Source of the DNA: Chitinophagaceae bacterium UBA3961
GTDB taxonomy: Bacteria; Bacteroidota; Bacteroidia; Chitinophagales; Chitinophagaceae
DNA: 26,398 nucleotides
Direction: 5' to 3'
Assembly (NCBI GenBank): GCA_002385265.1
Contig: DGDD01000141.1
Location: 1-26,398, forward strand
Shown here: one piece after another, positions 7,378 to 15,654 of the stretch
How the letters are laid out: each line of letters opens with the position of its first letter
How positions within the stretch are numbered: the stretch's first letter is position 1
Notes under the pieces: generated by a model
The model's database searches: none
Told to the model about the DNA's origin: nothing
Seen by the model: only the letters and a program-made list of their open reading frames with translations
Position numbers and translations under genes: made by a program

Positions 7378-8181
7378 TTATAGACCACCACCACGGCCGG
7401 GACGACTAACACTTCCGCCGCCTGATGAGCCACCGCTGCTACTGCCGCCAGATGAACTACTACCCGAGCTGCTGGTTCCTGTTCCGGAACTAGATGGGGT
7501 GTAACTTCTCACCGGAGTACCGCCGTCGGCCGGAGTGTAAACATTCCCATTTGTATACCCACCGCTAGAAGGCGTAAACGCTTTGCGAATAGATGTTCCC
7601 AAAGTTGGGCCGCTGTTGCTATTGCTATTTGAATTGTTATAACGACTGCCGGGGGTTAAGCTACCTCCACCTGTAGGACTGTAATAAGTTTTGCCGTTTT
7701 TCACCATTGGACTATTACTGTAGTTGTTCTTTTGGTAACTAGCCAAACTTACTGTTCTTACATTTCTGAACGCGCCGGGATTCAAGGTTGGATTTACTAC
7801 CACAATGGTTCTGCAGTAAGGGTTATAGTAACTGTTCCATGACCAGAAATTGTTGAAATACATATTCCAGCCCGATCCGTAATACCCGATGTAGGGGTTA
7901 TAAGTGTACCCATTGTAAAGATTCCAATCGTAATCGTCGAAATAGCTCCAACGGTATGGATTTCTGGAACGCATTCTCAGCCAACGCTCATCGGAACGAT
8001 CGCTCTCGTAATTAGAGGCATTGTATCTGTTGGGATTGTCTTTCTTGGCTTCCACATATTCATCAGCACCACGAGCAGGTGAGTAGTACACGTCGTCGGG
8101 TGTTTGTGTGGTTTTATACATGCCGGTACAGCTGGTTAGGCTTACGGCAGCTATAAGGATAAGTAAAGATGGGGACTTCAT
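7378..8181 (-). CDS. Tyr/Asn-rich lipoprotein with Gly/Ser-rich tail, function unknown
   Basis: I do not recognise a family. The 267-residue protein begins with a lipoprotein signal (lipobox LTSC, Cys18), so it should be lipidated and sit in the envelope. Residues of about 65-125 are very rich in Tyr, Asn, Trp and Asp (for example YNGYTYNPYIGYYGSGWN). After residue 150 the chain becomes Ser/Asn/Gly-rich and ends in a Ser/Gly low-complexity tail with SRPGRGGG at the extreme C-terminus. Similar low-complexity lipoproteins are common in Chitinophagaceae, but the role is unknown. It is monocistronic, divergent from proS, with its own terminator. A -7-like TAATTTAG lies about 50 bases upstream. 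Confidence 0.75.
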   Translation of the reverse strand: MKSPSLLILIAAVSLTSCTGMYKTTQTPDDVYYSPARGADEYVEAKKDNPNRYNASNYESDRSDERWLRMRSRNPYRWSYFDDYDWNLYNGYTYNPYIGYYGSGWNMYFNNFWSWNSYYNPYCRTIVVVNPTLNPGAFRNVRTVSLASYQKNNYSNSPMVKNGKTYYSPTGGGSLTPGSRYNNSNSNSNSGPTLGTSIRKAFTPSSGGYTNGNVYTPADGGTPVRSYTPSSSGTGTSSSGSSSSGGSSSGGSSGGGSVSRPGRGGGL

Positions 8182-8214
8182 AACAATGGTTTTAATAGTT
8201 TAGATACGAAGTGC

Positions 8215-8222
8215 TACTTTTG
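8215..8222 (+). promoter_or_regulatory. Probable proS -7 box (TACTTTTG)
   Basis: TACTTTTG matches TAnnTTTG exactly. It would give proS a leader of roughly 120 nt. No attenuator, T-box or riboswitch could be recognised in that leader. The ribosome-binding region just before ATG 8347 is A-rich. Confidence 0.5.
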
Positions 8223-8230
8223 CGCTCGTA

Positions 8231-8238
8231 CTAAATTA
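8231..8238 (-). promoter_or_regulatory. Possible lipoprotein-gene -7 box (TAATTTAG)
   Basis: On the minus strand TAATTTAG resembles TAnnTTTG and lies about 50 bases before the start at 8181. It sits 8 bases from the proposed proS -7 box on the other strand, so the two promoters would overlap. Confidence 0.35.
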
Positions 8239-8346
8239 CAATAAAAAGACAGCCAAAGCTAGTATTTTATTGCAGCGGGGTTGTTAAAGTTTGTATAAGG
8301 TACTCAGCAAGAATAAGAACCAATTAATTAGAAACAAGAAAGCAAC

Positions 8347-9825
8347 ATGAGCAAAGAAATTACGTCGAGGTCGCAGGACTATTCACAGTGGTACAACGAT
8401 TTGATTATCAAGGGTAATTTGGCTGATTATTCAGCCGTTCGCGGATGTATGGTGATCAAACCGTACGGATATGCACTTTGGGAGAACATGCGCGATGCAC
8501 TTGATAAGATGTTTAAAGACACCGGACACGTAAATGCTTATTTTCCGCTTTTCGTACCCAAAAGCCTGTTTGAAGCCGAAGAGAAGAACGCTGAAGGTTT
8601 CGCCAAAGAGTGCGCTGTAGTTACTCACTACCGCCTTAAATCGGACCCCAATAAGAAAGGTGGTTTGATGGTAGACCCCGATGCCCGCCTCGAAGAAGAA
8701 CTAGTGGTTCGCCCTACCAGTGAAGCCATTATTTGGAATACCTATAAGAATTGGATTCAATCTTACCGTGATCTGCCCATTTTGATCAACCAATGGGCAA
8801 ACGTAGTTCGCTGGGAAATGCGCACGCGCCTGTTCCTGCGCACGGCTGAATTCCTCTGGCAAGAAGGTCATACTGCACACGCTACTGCTCAAGAAGCAGT
8901 TGCAGAAACAGTTCAAATGCTGAACGTGTATGCCGATTTCGTAGAGAATTGGATGGCATTACCTGTAATCAAAGGGGTGAAGTCAGAAAGCGAACGCTTC
9001 GCCGGAGCCGTTGATACTTATTGTATCGAAGCCTTGATGCAAGATGGAAAAGCTCTGCAGGCCGGAACTTCTCACTTCTTGGGACAAAACTTTGCCAAAG
9101 CCTTCGATGTGAAGTTCTCAGACAAAGAAAATAAATTGGAATACGTTTGGGCTACCAGTTGGGGTGTTAGTACCCGTCTGATCGGGGCCCTTGTAATGGC
9201 GCACAGTGATGATGATGGTTTGATCCTCCCTCCAAGAATTGCTCCTCACCAAGTAGTGATCGTGCCTATTTATAAAGGCGATGAGCAAAAAGCATTGATC
9301 GACGCCAAAGTTGCAGCACTTACAAGAGAATTGAAGGCAGCAGGCATTCGTGTAAAATACGATGACAATGACAATGCTCGTCCGGGTTGGAAATTCGCGG
9401 AATACGAAATGAAAGGAGTGCCCGTGCGTATAGCAATTGGTGCACGCGATTTGGAAAACAATACCGTTGAACTAGCAAGAAGAGATACCAAAGAAAAGCA
9501 AACCGTGTCACTCGACGGATTGGCGCAACGCATCGTTTCTTTGCTCGACGATGTTCAACAAAATATTTACAACAAAGCCAAAGCCTATCAAGAATCGCAT
9601 ATCACCCCTGCCGATACTTGGGAAGAGTTTGAAAACTTAGTGAATACAAAGGGTGGATTTATTGCTGCTCATTGGGATGGTACACCCGAAACGGAAGCCA
9701 GAATCAAAGAACTGACCAAAGCAACCATTCGTTGTATACCGTTGGATAATAAGCAAGAAGAAGGAAAGTGTATACTAACAGGAAAGCCTAGTACACAAAG
9801 AGTCCTTTTTGCTCAAGCATACTAA
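8347..9825 (+). CDS. proS: Prolyl-tRNA synthetase (archaeal/eukaryote-type)
   Basis: ProRS charges tRNA-Pro. The 492-residue protein is the short type without the bacterial INS editing domain. Visible class II features are [18 protein letters not shown], motif 2 in [20 protein letters not shown], the [16 protein letters not shown] segment, and motif 3 with [20 protein letters not shown]. An anticodon-binding domain follows ([27 protein letters not shown]). The type-specific C-terminal domain ends in RVLFAQAY with a terminal Tyr. In that domain the CxxC of zinc-binding relatives reads CILT (residues 475-478), so the zinc site looks degenerate. It is followed by a strong terminator. The call is secure. 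Confidence 0.97.
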   Translation: MSKEITSRSQDYSQWYNDLIIKGNLADYSAVRGCMVIKPYGYALWENMRDALDKMFKDTGHVNAYFPLFVPKSLFEAEEKNAEGFAKECAVVTHYRLKSDPNKKGGLMVDPDARLEEELVVRPTSEAIIWNTYKNWIQSYRDLPILINQWANVVRWEMRTRLFLRTAEFLWQEGHTAHATAQEAVAETVQMLNVYADFVENWMALPVIKGVKSESERFAGAVDTYCIEALMQDGKALQAGTSHFLGQNFAKAFDVKFSDKENKLEYVWATSWGVSTRLIGALVMAHSDDDGLILPPRIAPHQVVIVPIYKGDEQKALIDAKVAALTRELKAAGIRVKYDDNDNARPGWKFAEYEMKGVPVRIAIGARDLENNTVELARRDTKEKQTVSLDGLAQRIVSLLDDVQQNIYNKAKAYQESHITPADTWEEFENLVNTKGGFIAAHWDGTPETEARIKELTKATIRCIPLDNKQEEGKCILTGKPSTQRVLFAQAY

Positions 9826-9831
9826 GAAAAG

Positions 9832-9853
9832 CCCCGCAACTGCGGGGTTTTTT
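9832..9853 (+). terminator. Rho-independent terminator of proS
   Basis: CCCCGC-AACT-GCGGGG followed directly by TTTTTT, 6 bases after the proS stop codon. Confidence 0.95.
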
Positions 9854-9891
9854 AATGCCCTAATTTCTATTTCTAATTCTTGTTTTTTTCC

Positions 9892-9900
9892 TACATTTAG
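9892..9900 (+). promoter_or_regulatory. Possible -7 box (TACATTTAG) of the small membrane protein pair
   Basis: TACATTTAG is close to TAnnTTTG and lies 16 bases before ATG 9917, downstream of the proS terminator, where a promoter is needed. Confidence 0.4.
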
Positions 9901-9916
9901 TTCAAATATTTTACTC

Positions 9917-10354
9917 ATGGACCAAAACTCAAACCAAGATCTGCTTAACGACTCCTTATCGGTCAATAGATCTATTTCCTCCAACTTTCTTAGTGCCGCA
10001 AAATGGGGTAGATTTACCGCCATCTCTTTGCTCGTAGTTCTTACACTTGCTGCTATTTTTCTTGCCATTGGCGGTACCAGTTTCTTAGATCAATTGTCAT
10101 CGGTTCTTCCAGGGATAGAAACGAATTACGCCTCCGTTATATTGGTCGCAATCTTTTTTATCATTTTGATCGCCGGGCTTTTGCTGTTCATAATGCTTAG
10201 GGCGTATAATCATTTGAAAGTCGCCCTTGAAACAAGAGACATGGTAGCGTTCACGAATGGATGGCGCTATTTAAAGATCTATTTTTTGATTTATGGCGTT
10301 TTTACATTGATTAGTATTTTCTCAATCATTCAATCACTTACAACACTTTTTTAA
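9917..10354 (+). CDS. Small two-helix membrane protein, DUF5362-like
   Basis: A 145-residue protein with a polar N-terminus (about 35 residues), the motif SAAKWGRFTAISLLVVLTL leading into a first membrane segment, a second strong one around residues 73-97 (ILVAIFFIILIAGLLLFIML), a short cytosolic-type helix (YNHLKVALETRDMVAFTNGW) and a third hydrophobic stretch at the C-terminus. The A-K-W-G-R-F start of helix 1 and the 'YNHL..AL...D' helix resemble Bacteroidota DUF5362 proteins; that assignment is from memory. The frame is open further upstream across the proS terminator, but ATG 9917 is the sensible start. It is paired with a shorter paralogue 2 bases downstream. Function unknown. Confidence 0.7.
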   Translation: MDQNSNQDLLNDSLSVNRSISSNFLSAAKWGRFTAISLLVVLTLAAIFLAIGGTSFLDQLSSVLPGIETNYASVILVAIFFIILIAGLLLFIMLRAYNHLKVALETRDMVAFTNGWRYLKIYFLIYGVFTLISIFSIIQSLTTLF

Positions 10355-10356
10355 AT

Positions 10357-10761
10357 ATGGAAACAAATAACAACGACAATCTATTTGATCTAGAGTTTGA
10401 TCAAATAATAAAATCTCACATGGAATCCATAGCAAAATGGGGTCGTATAATTGCTTATGTTGCATTCGCTTCCTATGCTGTCAATATTGTGGTGATTATA
10501 TTTGGAAAAAATGTAGCAGGCTCTATGGCAGGCGGATTGGCCGGAGCAATTTTTACAGCAATCTTGGGCGGTATACTTAACTACTTCCTATTAAAGTTCT
10601 CCAATCATACATTAATGGCTATCGCAAACAATAGCGAACTCGATATGGAGAAAGCGGCCGAGAATCTGAATTACTATAATAAAATGACCGGCATTTTATT
10701 AATAATCGTGTTTTCGTTTATGGTATTGGCCTTTGTTTTTGCGGGCCTTTTCAGCAGGTAA
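10357..10761 (+). CDS. Small membrane protein, DUF5362-like, paralogue of the preceding gene
   Basis: A 134-residue protein with the same plan as its neighbour: polar acidic N-terminus, SIAKWGRIIAYVAFASYAV entering the first membrane segment, a glycine/alanine-rich second segment (MAGGLAGAIFTAILGGILNY), the amphipathic helix FSNHTLMAIANNSELDMEKA, and a C-terminal membrane segment. It begins 2 bases after the upstream stop codon, so translational coupling is likely. The two probably arose by tandem duplication and may form hetero-oligomers (inference). Function unknown. A bidirectional terminator follows. Confidence 0.7.
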   Translation: METNNNDNLFDLEFDQIIKSHMESIAKWGRIIAYVAFASYAVNIVVIIFGKNVAGSMAGGLAGAIFTAILGGILNYFLLKFSNHTLMAIANNSELDMEKAAENLNYYNKMTGILLIIVFSFMVLAFVFAGLFSR

Positions 10762-10780
10762 AATCAAAGCATACTCGATA

Positions 10781-10812
10781 AAAAAGGGCGATCATAGGAC
10801 CGCCCTTTTTTT
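10781..10812. terminator. Bidirectional terminator between convergent genes
   Basis: AAAAAGGGCG and CGCCCTTTTT form a 10-bp stem with A and T tracts on both sides, so it can end transcription from both the DUF5362-like pair and the RDD gene. It touches the RDD stop codon. Confidence 0.9.
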
Positions 10813-11578
10813 ATCTGGTAGAATAGTAATTGTAATCTTTTAGTAAGGTTTCCAAAAACTGCAAGCTGTCTTGGTCCGACTGAATGTTTAACTTTGATTT
10901 AATTCTATCAGCAATCCTTAAACTAAGATTGAAATCATCATTTCTCTTAACATTGTTGATGATCGACTTTAAAGTATTGATGTCACGATCACTCAATTGC
11001 ATTACTTCTTTGTACATCGGTTGGTAGGTGGCCTCTACTTCCGTAAATACGGTGTCTTCCCAACTGGTGTTGTTTTTGGTTTCAATAACCATGGTACCTG
11101 CAATTAAATCACCAATTCGCTGACTCTTTGGCGTAACAATAACAGCAAAAAGTCCTCCGGCTATTAATGGAAATGTCCACCAGGGCATCTCATTCGCAAC
11201 GATCAGCCCAATAATGGTTACCGGAAAATCTAATGTACGAAAGGCCCAACGTAACAAATACTGACCGAAGCTGGGTTGGCCGCCATCTATGGTAATTACC
11301 TGTAGTTGAAACACCATTTTTCCGATACTCCTGCCGTTAAAGAATTGTTCCATAAATAAATGGTAGAATACCGGAACCAAGCTGAACAACATGTATAAAA
11401 TATTCTTCTCTTCAAAAACTCCGGTAATAATATCTCCTCCTAAGGCCAGCGCCAAAAGCCTCAAATATACATAGCTAATCAAAAGATCAATCATCCAAGC
11501 AAACATCCTTTTGTGGAAGGGAGCTACTTGAAATTCAAGCTCAATATTGAACCCTGTATCTAATTTTACTGCCGGCAT
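10811..11578 (-). CDS. RDD family membrane protein
   Basis: A 255-residue inner membrane protein. It has the RDD signature: FHKRMFAWMIDLLI with Arg24 and Asp31, NGRSIGKMVFQLQVI around residues 81-95, and RIGDLIAGTMVIE around 154-166. About four to five membrane segments lie between residues 25 and 150, followed by a soluble C-terminal extension of about 85 residues. I chose ATG 11578; the frame stays open upstream, but that part has no family match and would overlap the divergent gene. It stands head-to-head with the SpoIIM-like gene of the MoxR operon, a common gene neighbourhood in Bacteroidota, which suggests it belongs to the same membrane system. The precise role is unknown. Confidence 0.88.
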   Translation of the reverse strand: MPAVKLDTGFNIELEFQVAPFHKRMFAWMIDLLISYVYLRLLALALGGDIITGVFEEKNILYMLFSLVPVFYHLFMEQFFNGRSIGKMVFQLQVITIDGGQPSFGQYLLRWAFRTLDFPVTIIGLIVANEMPWWTFPLIAGGLFAVIVTPKSQRIGDLIAGTMVIETKNNTSWEDTVFTEVEATYQPMYKEVMQLSDRDINTLKSIINNVKRNDDFNLSLRIADRIKSKLNIQSDQDSLQFLETLLKDYNYYSTR

Positions 11579-11618
11579 TTTTATTCTATAATTTCGTGCT
11601 TCGGTGCGAGGTTTACCG

Positions 11619-11626
11619 TAATTTAG
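11619..11626 (+). promoter_or_regulatory. Possible -7 box (TAATTTAG) of the MoxR-centred operon
   Basis: TAATTTAG lies in the 102-bp gap between the divergent RDD and SpoIIM-like genes and would give a leader of about 50 nt. On the minus strand TACTTTTA (11641-11653 region) could serve the RDD gene. Both are inferred by motif only. Confidence 0.35.
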
Positions 11627-11680
11627 GAGTATATTTATTGTATAAAAGTAACACTTGAATCTTTTAAATCCTAATGAGCG

Positions 11681-12649
11681 GTGCGAGAAGGTCTCTTTAT
11701 CAAGAAAAATATCGAAAAGTGGAAGCAGTATCAGTATAGAAAAGCGAATGATCCTGACGAAATGGCCAATCAATTCACCGAATTGGTCAACGACCTCGGC
11801 TATGCAAAAACGTTTTATCCACATAGCAAAGTAACTACCTACCTGAATGGCTTGGCCTCTCGAATCTATTTAGGTATCTATAAGAACAAAAAAGAACGCA
11901 TCTCCAGAATTTGGCGTTTCTGGTCAACCGAACTACCCCTCATCGTTCGCAAACATCATCGAGAATTAACAATAGCGTTTGGCATCTTTCTGCTCTTCTC
12001 CATTTTTGCGGCTTTTTCAGCAGCAAACGATAATAGCTTCGTGGCCGGAATATTAGGCGATGATTATGTGGAAATGACCCAAGATAATATTGCAAAAGGG
12101 GATCCTTTTGGTGTTTATAAAGACGAACAGGCATTCATGATGTTTGTTCGAATTGCATTGAACAATATTAGAGTTGCATTTCTCACTTTTATCGGTGGCT
12201 TACTACTTTCAATTGGTACGTCCTGGTTTTTGTTGGTGAATGGAGTAATGGTTGGCGCATTTCAATACTATTTCTTTGCAAAAGGACTAGGTTGGGCCTC
12301 AGTATTAGTTATTTGGATTCACGGTACACTAGAAATCTCTGCAATTGTTATTTCAGGTGCTGCCGGATTGATTTTAGGAAATAGCATTTTATTTCCCGGG
12401 ACCAAAACGAGACTGAATTCCTTGAAGCTAGGAGCTAAAGATGGAATTAAAGTAATGCTCGGAATTGTCCCGATGCTTCTTCTGGCTGCATTATTAGAAG
12501 GGTTTGTTACACGCCACACAGAAATGCCAAAACTATTAAGTATTTCAATTCTTACAGTTTCATTCGTATTCGTGTGTTGGTATTTCGGTTGGTATCCTAT
12601 TCAAGTAGAAAAAAGGCAAGGTATTAAAAAGGAAGAAGTGAAATCATGA
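11681..12649 (+). CDS. SpoIIM/DUF95-family integral membrane protein
   Basis: A 322-residue protein of the stage II sporulation protein M (DUF95) family. In non-sporulating bacteria this is a polytopic membrane protein of unknown role. A soluble N-terminal helical domain (residues 1-92, with DELANQFTELV-like and LNGLASRIYLGIYKNKKE stretches) precedes about six hydrophobic segments near 96-114, 158-183, 184-201, 205-234, 256-275 and 284-303. The conserved WIHGTLEISAIVISGAAGLILG lies in the fourth (shown in part). The start is GTG 11681, since in-frame stops sit just upstream and the MREGLFIKKN N-terminus fits the family. It ends in an ATGA overlap with the DUF4129-like gene. The membrane topology resembles an ABC-2-type permease, but no ATPase of that class is adjacent. 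Confidence 0.88.
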   Translation: MREGLFIKKNIEKWKQYQYRKANDPDEMANQFTELVNDLGYAKTFYPHSKVTTYLNGLASRIYLGIYKNKKERISRIWRFWSTELPLIVRKHHRELTIAFGIFLLFSIFAAFSAANDNSFVAGILGDDYVEMTQDNIAKGDPFGVYKDEQAFMMFVRIALNNIRVAFLTFIGGLLLSIGTSWFLLVNGVMVGAFQYYFFAKGLGWASVLVIWIHGTLEISAIVISGAAGLILGNSILFPGTKTRLNSLKLGAKDGIKVMLGIVPMLLLAALLEGFVTRHTEMPKLLSISILTVSFVFVCWYFGWYPIQVEKRQGIKKEEVKS

Positions 12650-13455
12650 GCATTACCCTACGGAAATACTTGCTAATGTTTTGTATGACGCTGTTCTTTC
12701 AAGTTGGAATGGCTCAGAAGAATGTATTAGACTCAATTGTAAAGAACAACTACAACGATACCCTAATTTACGATGAAGAAGTAGTGACGGATGAAGATTT
12801 GGATGCAGATACGTCGGCTCCTTCCGTTAGGGAAAATATCATCAATGATACATTTGTATGGAAACGCCTGAACGATAGTGCTGTGACGGCACTAAAAAAC
12901 AGTAAAGATTTCCGATACGCCAATGACTCTACCTATTGGAAAAAAATAATTCAGAAAGAACAAGAAACTTCAAACGACGGTTGGTTTTCCGGTAATGCAC
13001 CTAAATGGCTGTCGCAACTAGGTGTTGTTTTAATCATTCTTGTATTGCTCTTTGTTGTTTATAAATTGGTCATCAATAATAGCCTCTTCGAATTTGGATC
13101 AAAAAAACCGATTGAGCAACCTGAAATTGATCTTTCGGAGGAAGGACTGCATCTTGAAAATATCGATGAACGACTAACCAAAGCAGAAAGCGAAAAAAAC
13201 TATATTCTTTACTTACGGCTATCGTATATAAAAACACTTTTTCTTTTGAATGAGGCCGGAGCATTGAACTATGACAAGCAGACTACAAATATGCAGTACG
13301 TTTTTAAAATGAGAAATCACCGACTCTACAATGAGTTTAGGAAGTTAGCATATTTGAACGATTACATTGCATATGGGGGATTCGAGATAAACGAAACTCA
13401 ATTTGTAAAATTCAAAGATGAATTTTCTTTATTTCAAAGCAAACTGAATTTGTGA
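12646..13455 (+). CDS. DUF4129-like single-pass membrane protein
   Basis: A 269-residue protein with an N-terminal signal peptide (ending near VGMAQ, residue 24), an extracytoplasmic segment of about 95 residues rich in Asp, one membrane helix near residues 121-143 (WLSQLGVVLIILVLLFVVY), and a cytoplasmic helical C-terminal domain (residues 170-269) with YLRLSYIKTLFLLNEAGALNY, shown in part. The topology and position in the operon fit the DUF4129 family. It overlaps its neighbours on both sides (ATGA upstream, GTGA downstream), so the stoichiometry of the products is probably coupled. Function unknown; I infer it is a structural subunit of the complex maintained by MoxR. Confidence 0.78.
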   Translation: MSITLRKYLLMFCMTLFFQVGMAQKNVLDSIVKNNYNDTLIYDEEVVTDEDLDADTSAPSVRENIINDTFVWKRLNDSAVTALKNSKDFRYANDSTYWKKIIQKEQETSNDGWFSGNAPKWLSQLGVVLIILVLLFVVYKLVINNSLFEFGSKKPIEQPEIDLSEEGLHLENIDERLTKAESEKNYILYLRLSYIKTLFLLNEAGALNYDKQTTNMQYVFKMRNHRLYNEFRKLAYLNDYIAYGGFEINETQFVKFKDEFSLFQSKLNL

Positions 13456-14672
13456 GACGTATCCTAACGATATTATTTATTCTAAGCATAACGCTGATAG
13501 TGGGCTGTTCAAAAAAAGAAGAAAAAAAATTGAACAGAAATATTTCTTTGTGGAAGAACGATAAGATCCCATATGGAACCTGGTTTGCCTACAATCAATT
13601 ACAATCACTTTTTCCCAAGGCTAAAATCACATCCAGTAAAAAGAGCCCATTGGAATACCCTGAAGTGCAATCGATTTTTAACAGCGCTGAACCGGGTTCA
13701 GGGAAATCTGCAAGAATAATAATCGTTAGAGAATTCATGCCCAGCCCAAATGAGCGACAAGCCCTGCTTAATTATGTTTGGGAGGGAAACCAATTACTGC
13801 TTTCAGCTTTTGATATCGATAACAACTTCCTCGACTCCTTGAACTTGAAATTAAAAAATGCAGAGTTTTCATTTGAAGAAGACAATGCGGCTGTTTCCAG
13901 TATCGAAAATTTTGAAACCTTCGCCCTCGACTCTTTTTACTATCCCGGATTTACCTATCGAAGCAATTTTCAAGAATACGATAGTACCTATACTTCTATT
14001 TTAGGTAGAAATTCGAACGGGAAAGCCAATTTTGTTCGAATACAATACTCTAATGGGGGAGCCATCTACATTCACTCCAATCCTTTTGTTTTCACTAATT
14101 TCTTTCTCTTGCATAAGGACAATAGAACCTACTATGAACTTGCTTTGTCGCAATTTCCTGAACGAATTCAATCAATTGAATGGAATGAATACTTTAGGAA
14201 CAATTCTTCACGCAATTCAAAGAACAGTGTGTCTAGGGCCTTATCCTGGGCATTAAAACAGCCGGCACTTGCTTTGGCGTTGCTGCTGCTGCTGATACTT
14301 TTAATATTGGTTTATTTTTTCGATACAAAACGAAAACAGCGGAAAATAGAAGAAAAGCCTCCGTTGCGCAATACCAGCCTCGATTTCGCAAGAACAATCG
14401 GGCAATTGTATTATCAACAGCACAATAATTCAAACTTGGTGCAAAAGATGGCGCAGCATTTTTATGAGCATGTCAGAACCCATCTCAACATACCTTCTAC
14501 AAAAGTGGACGATTCTTTTGTAAGTTTAGTAGCTTTTAAAACCGGAATCGAACAGGCAGAGCTAAAATCTACTTTATATTTAATGAAGCAATTGAGCGAG
14601 CAGCCGGAGGTTTCAGATGAAGAGGTGATACTTTTAAACAATAAACTTGAATCATTTTATAAACAGGCATAA
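13452..14672 (+). CDS. DUF4350-like lipoprotein with C-terminal membrane anchor
   Basis: A 406-residue protein that starts at GTG 13452 in a GTGA overlap. The N-terminus has a lipobox (LIVGC, Cys19). An extracytoplasmic domain (about 30-260) contains the DUF4350 pattern: IPYGTWFAYNQLQSLFP, then IIIVREFMPSPNERQALLNYV and GNQLLLSAFDID, an arrangement related to the GldG/IFT52-like fold. One membrane helix lies near 264-290 (rich in Leu), then a cytoplasmic tail of about 110 residues. A lipobox plus a C-terminal helix is unusual: the protein could be tethered at both ends, or the first segment could be only a membrane anchor. Function unknown; it is operon-coupled to MoxR. Confidence 0.8.
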   Translation: MRRILTILFILSITLIVGCSKKEEKKLNRNISLWKNDKIPYGTWFAYNQLQSLFPKAKITSSKKSPLEYPEVQSIFNSAEPGSGKSARIIIVREFMPSPNERQALLNYVWEGNQLLLSAFDIDNNFLDSLNLKLKNAEFSFEEDNAAVSSIENFETFALDSFYYPGFTYRSNFQEYDSTYTSILGRNSNGKANFVRIQYSNGGAIYIHSNPFVFTNFFLLHKDNRTYYELALSQFPERIQSIEWNEYFRNNSSRNSKNSVSRALSWALKQPALALALLLLLILLILVYFFDTKRKQRKIEEKPPLRNTSLDFARTIGQLYYQQHNNSNLVQKMAQHFYEHVRTHLNIPSTKVDDSFVSLVAFKTGIEQAELKSTLYLMKQLSEQPEVSDEEVILLNNKLESFYKQA

Positions 14673-14674
14673 AC

Positions 14675-15652
14675 ATGGAATCAAATTTTTTTGAACAAAG
14701 AACCGATTTGCAAGAATTGCAAGAAGCGGTATTCACGCTTCGATCTGAAATCGGGAAAGTAATCATCGGTCAAGAGCAAATGGTGGAATTACTTTTAGCC
14801 GCCATTTTAGCCGATGGTCATGTGTTGATTGAGGGTGTTCCGGGAGTTGCAAAAACACTCACAGCCAAACTCTTGAGTCGCAGCATTTCTGTCGATTTCT
14901 CTCGTATTCAGTTTACGCCCGATTTAATGCCAAGTGATGTAATCGGTACATCCGTATTCAACCCGAAAGATTCACAGTTTGAATTCCGACGTGGTCCAAT
15001 ATTCTCTAACATCGTGCTAATTGATGAAATCAACCGTGCCCCTGCAAAAACCCAGGCTGCCTTGTTTGAAGTGATGGAGGAACGTCAAATAACCATGGAC
15101 GGAACCACTTATGTTCTCGACAACCCTTTCATGGTAGTGGCCACTCAAAACCCAATTGAGCAAGAAGGTACCTACCACCTTCCCGAAGCTCAACTAGATC
15201 GATTTCTTTTTAAGATTTTGGTAAGTTACCCCACTCAAGAACAAGAATTGCAAATTCTGCAGAATCAACATACCAATAACATGGCCACAATGGTTGATCA
15301 GGTAACGCATGTGCTCAATCACCAGCAAATTGAATCACTACGATTACAAGTTCGAAAAATTCATATTGAAGAGAAACTCTTGCATTTCATTACAGCTATC
15401 ACTACCAATACAAGAACAAATAAGTCTATTTATTTAGGGGCTTCACCGCGTGCCTCAATCGGAATAATGAATGCTGCAAAAGCGATTGCTGCAATGGAAG
15501 GGAGAGATTTTGTCACCCCTGAAGATATTGTGAAAGTGGCGACGCCGGTTCTCCGTCACAGAATCACGCTTAGCCCGGAAAAAGAAATGGAAGGTATCAC
15601 AACTGATGAAGTAGTGAGTCAAATTATTCAATCTATTGAAGTGCCCAGATAA
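14675..15652 (+). CDS. MoxR-family AAA+ ATPase
   Basis: A 325-residue AAA+ ATPase of the MoxR class, which act as chaperone-like ATPases for assembly or activation of protein complexes. Visible motifs are Walker A GVPGVAKT (54-61), Walker B VLIDEIN (114-120), sensor 1 ATQNP (156-160), EAQLDRF (171-177) and sensor 2 within GASPRAS. The small C-terminal lid domain ends in TPVLRHRITLSPE. The sequence is complete with no missing catalytic residue. It begins 2 bases after the DUF4350-like gene and is followed 2 bases later by DUF58, its usual partner. The cytoplasmic ATPase is the only obvious energy-using member of the operon. Confidence 0.95.
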   Translation: MESNFFEQRTDLQELQEAVFTLRSEIGKVIIGQEQMVELLLAAILADGHVLIEGVPGVAKTLTAKLLSRSISVDFSRIQFTPDLMPSDVIGTSVFNPKDSQFEFRRGPIFSNIVLIDEINRAPAKTQAALFEVMEERQITMDGTTYVLDNPFMVVATQNPIEQEGTYHLPEAQLDRFLFKILVSYPTQEQELQILQNQHTNNMATMVDQVTHVLNHQQIESLRLQVRKIHIEEKLLHFITAITTNTRTNKSIYLGASPRASIGIMNAAKAIAAMEGRDFVTPEDIVKVATPVLRHRITLSPEKEMEGITTDEVVSQIIQSIEVPR

Positions 15653-15654
15653 GA

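Noticed and set aside
8228..8346. Regulatory leader such as a T-box or riboswitch upstream of proS
   Set aside because: No conserved T-box bases, specifier stem or terminator hairpin are visible, and T-boxes are not expected in Bacteroidota.
9809..9916. Longer start of the first DUF5362-like gene
   Set aside because: The extension reads through the proS stop region and its terminator hairpin; ATG 9917 follows a promoter-like box.
11674..11680. ATG 11674 as start of the SpoIIM-like gene
   Set aside because: It is in a different frame from the SpoIIM-like protein. The GTG at 11681 gives the expected MREGLF N-terminus, and stops precede it in frame.
11681..12649. Sporulation function suggested by the SpoIIM name
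   Set aside because: The family (DUF95) is widespread in non-sporulating bacteria, and nothing else in the window relates to sporulation.
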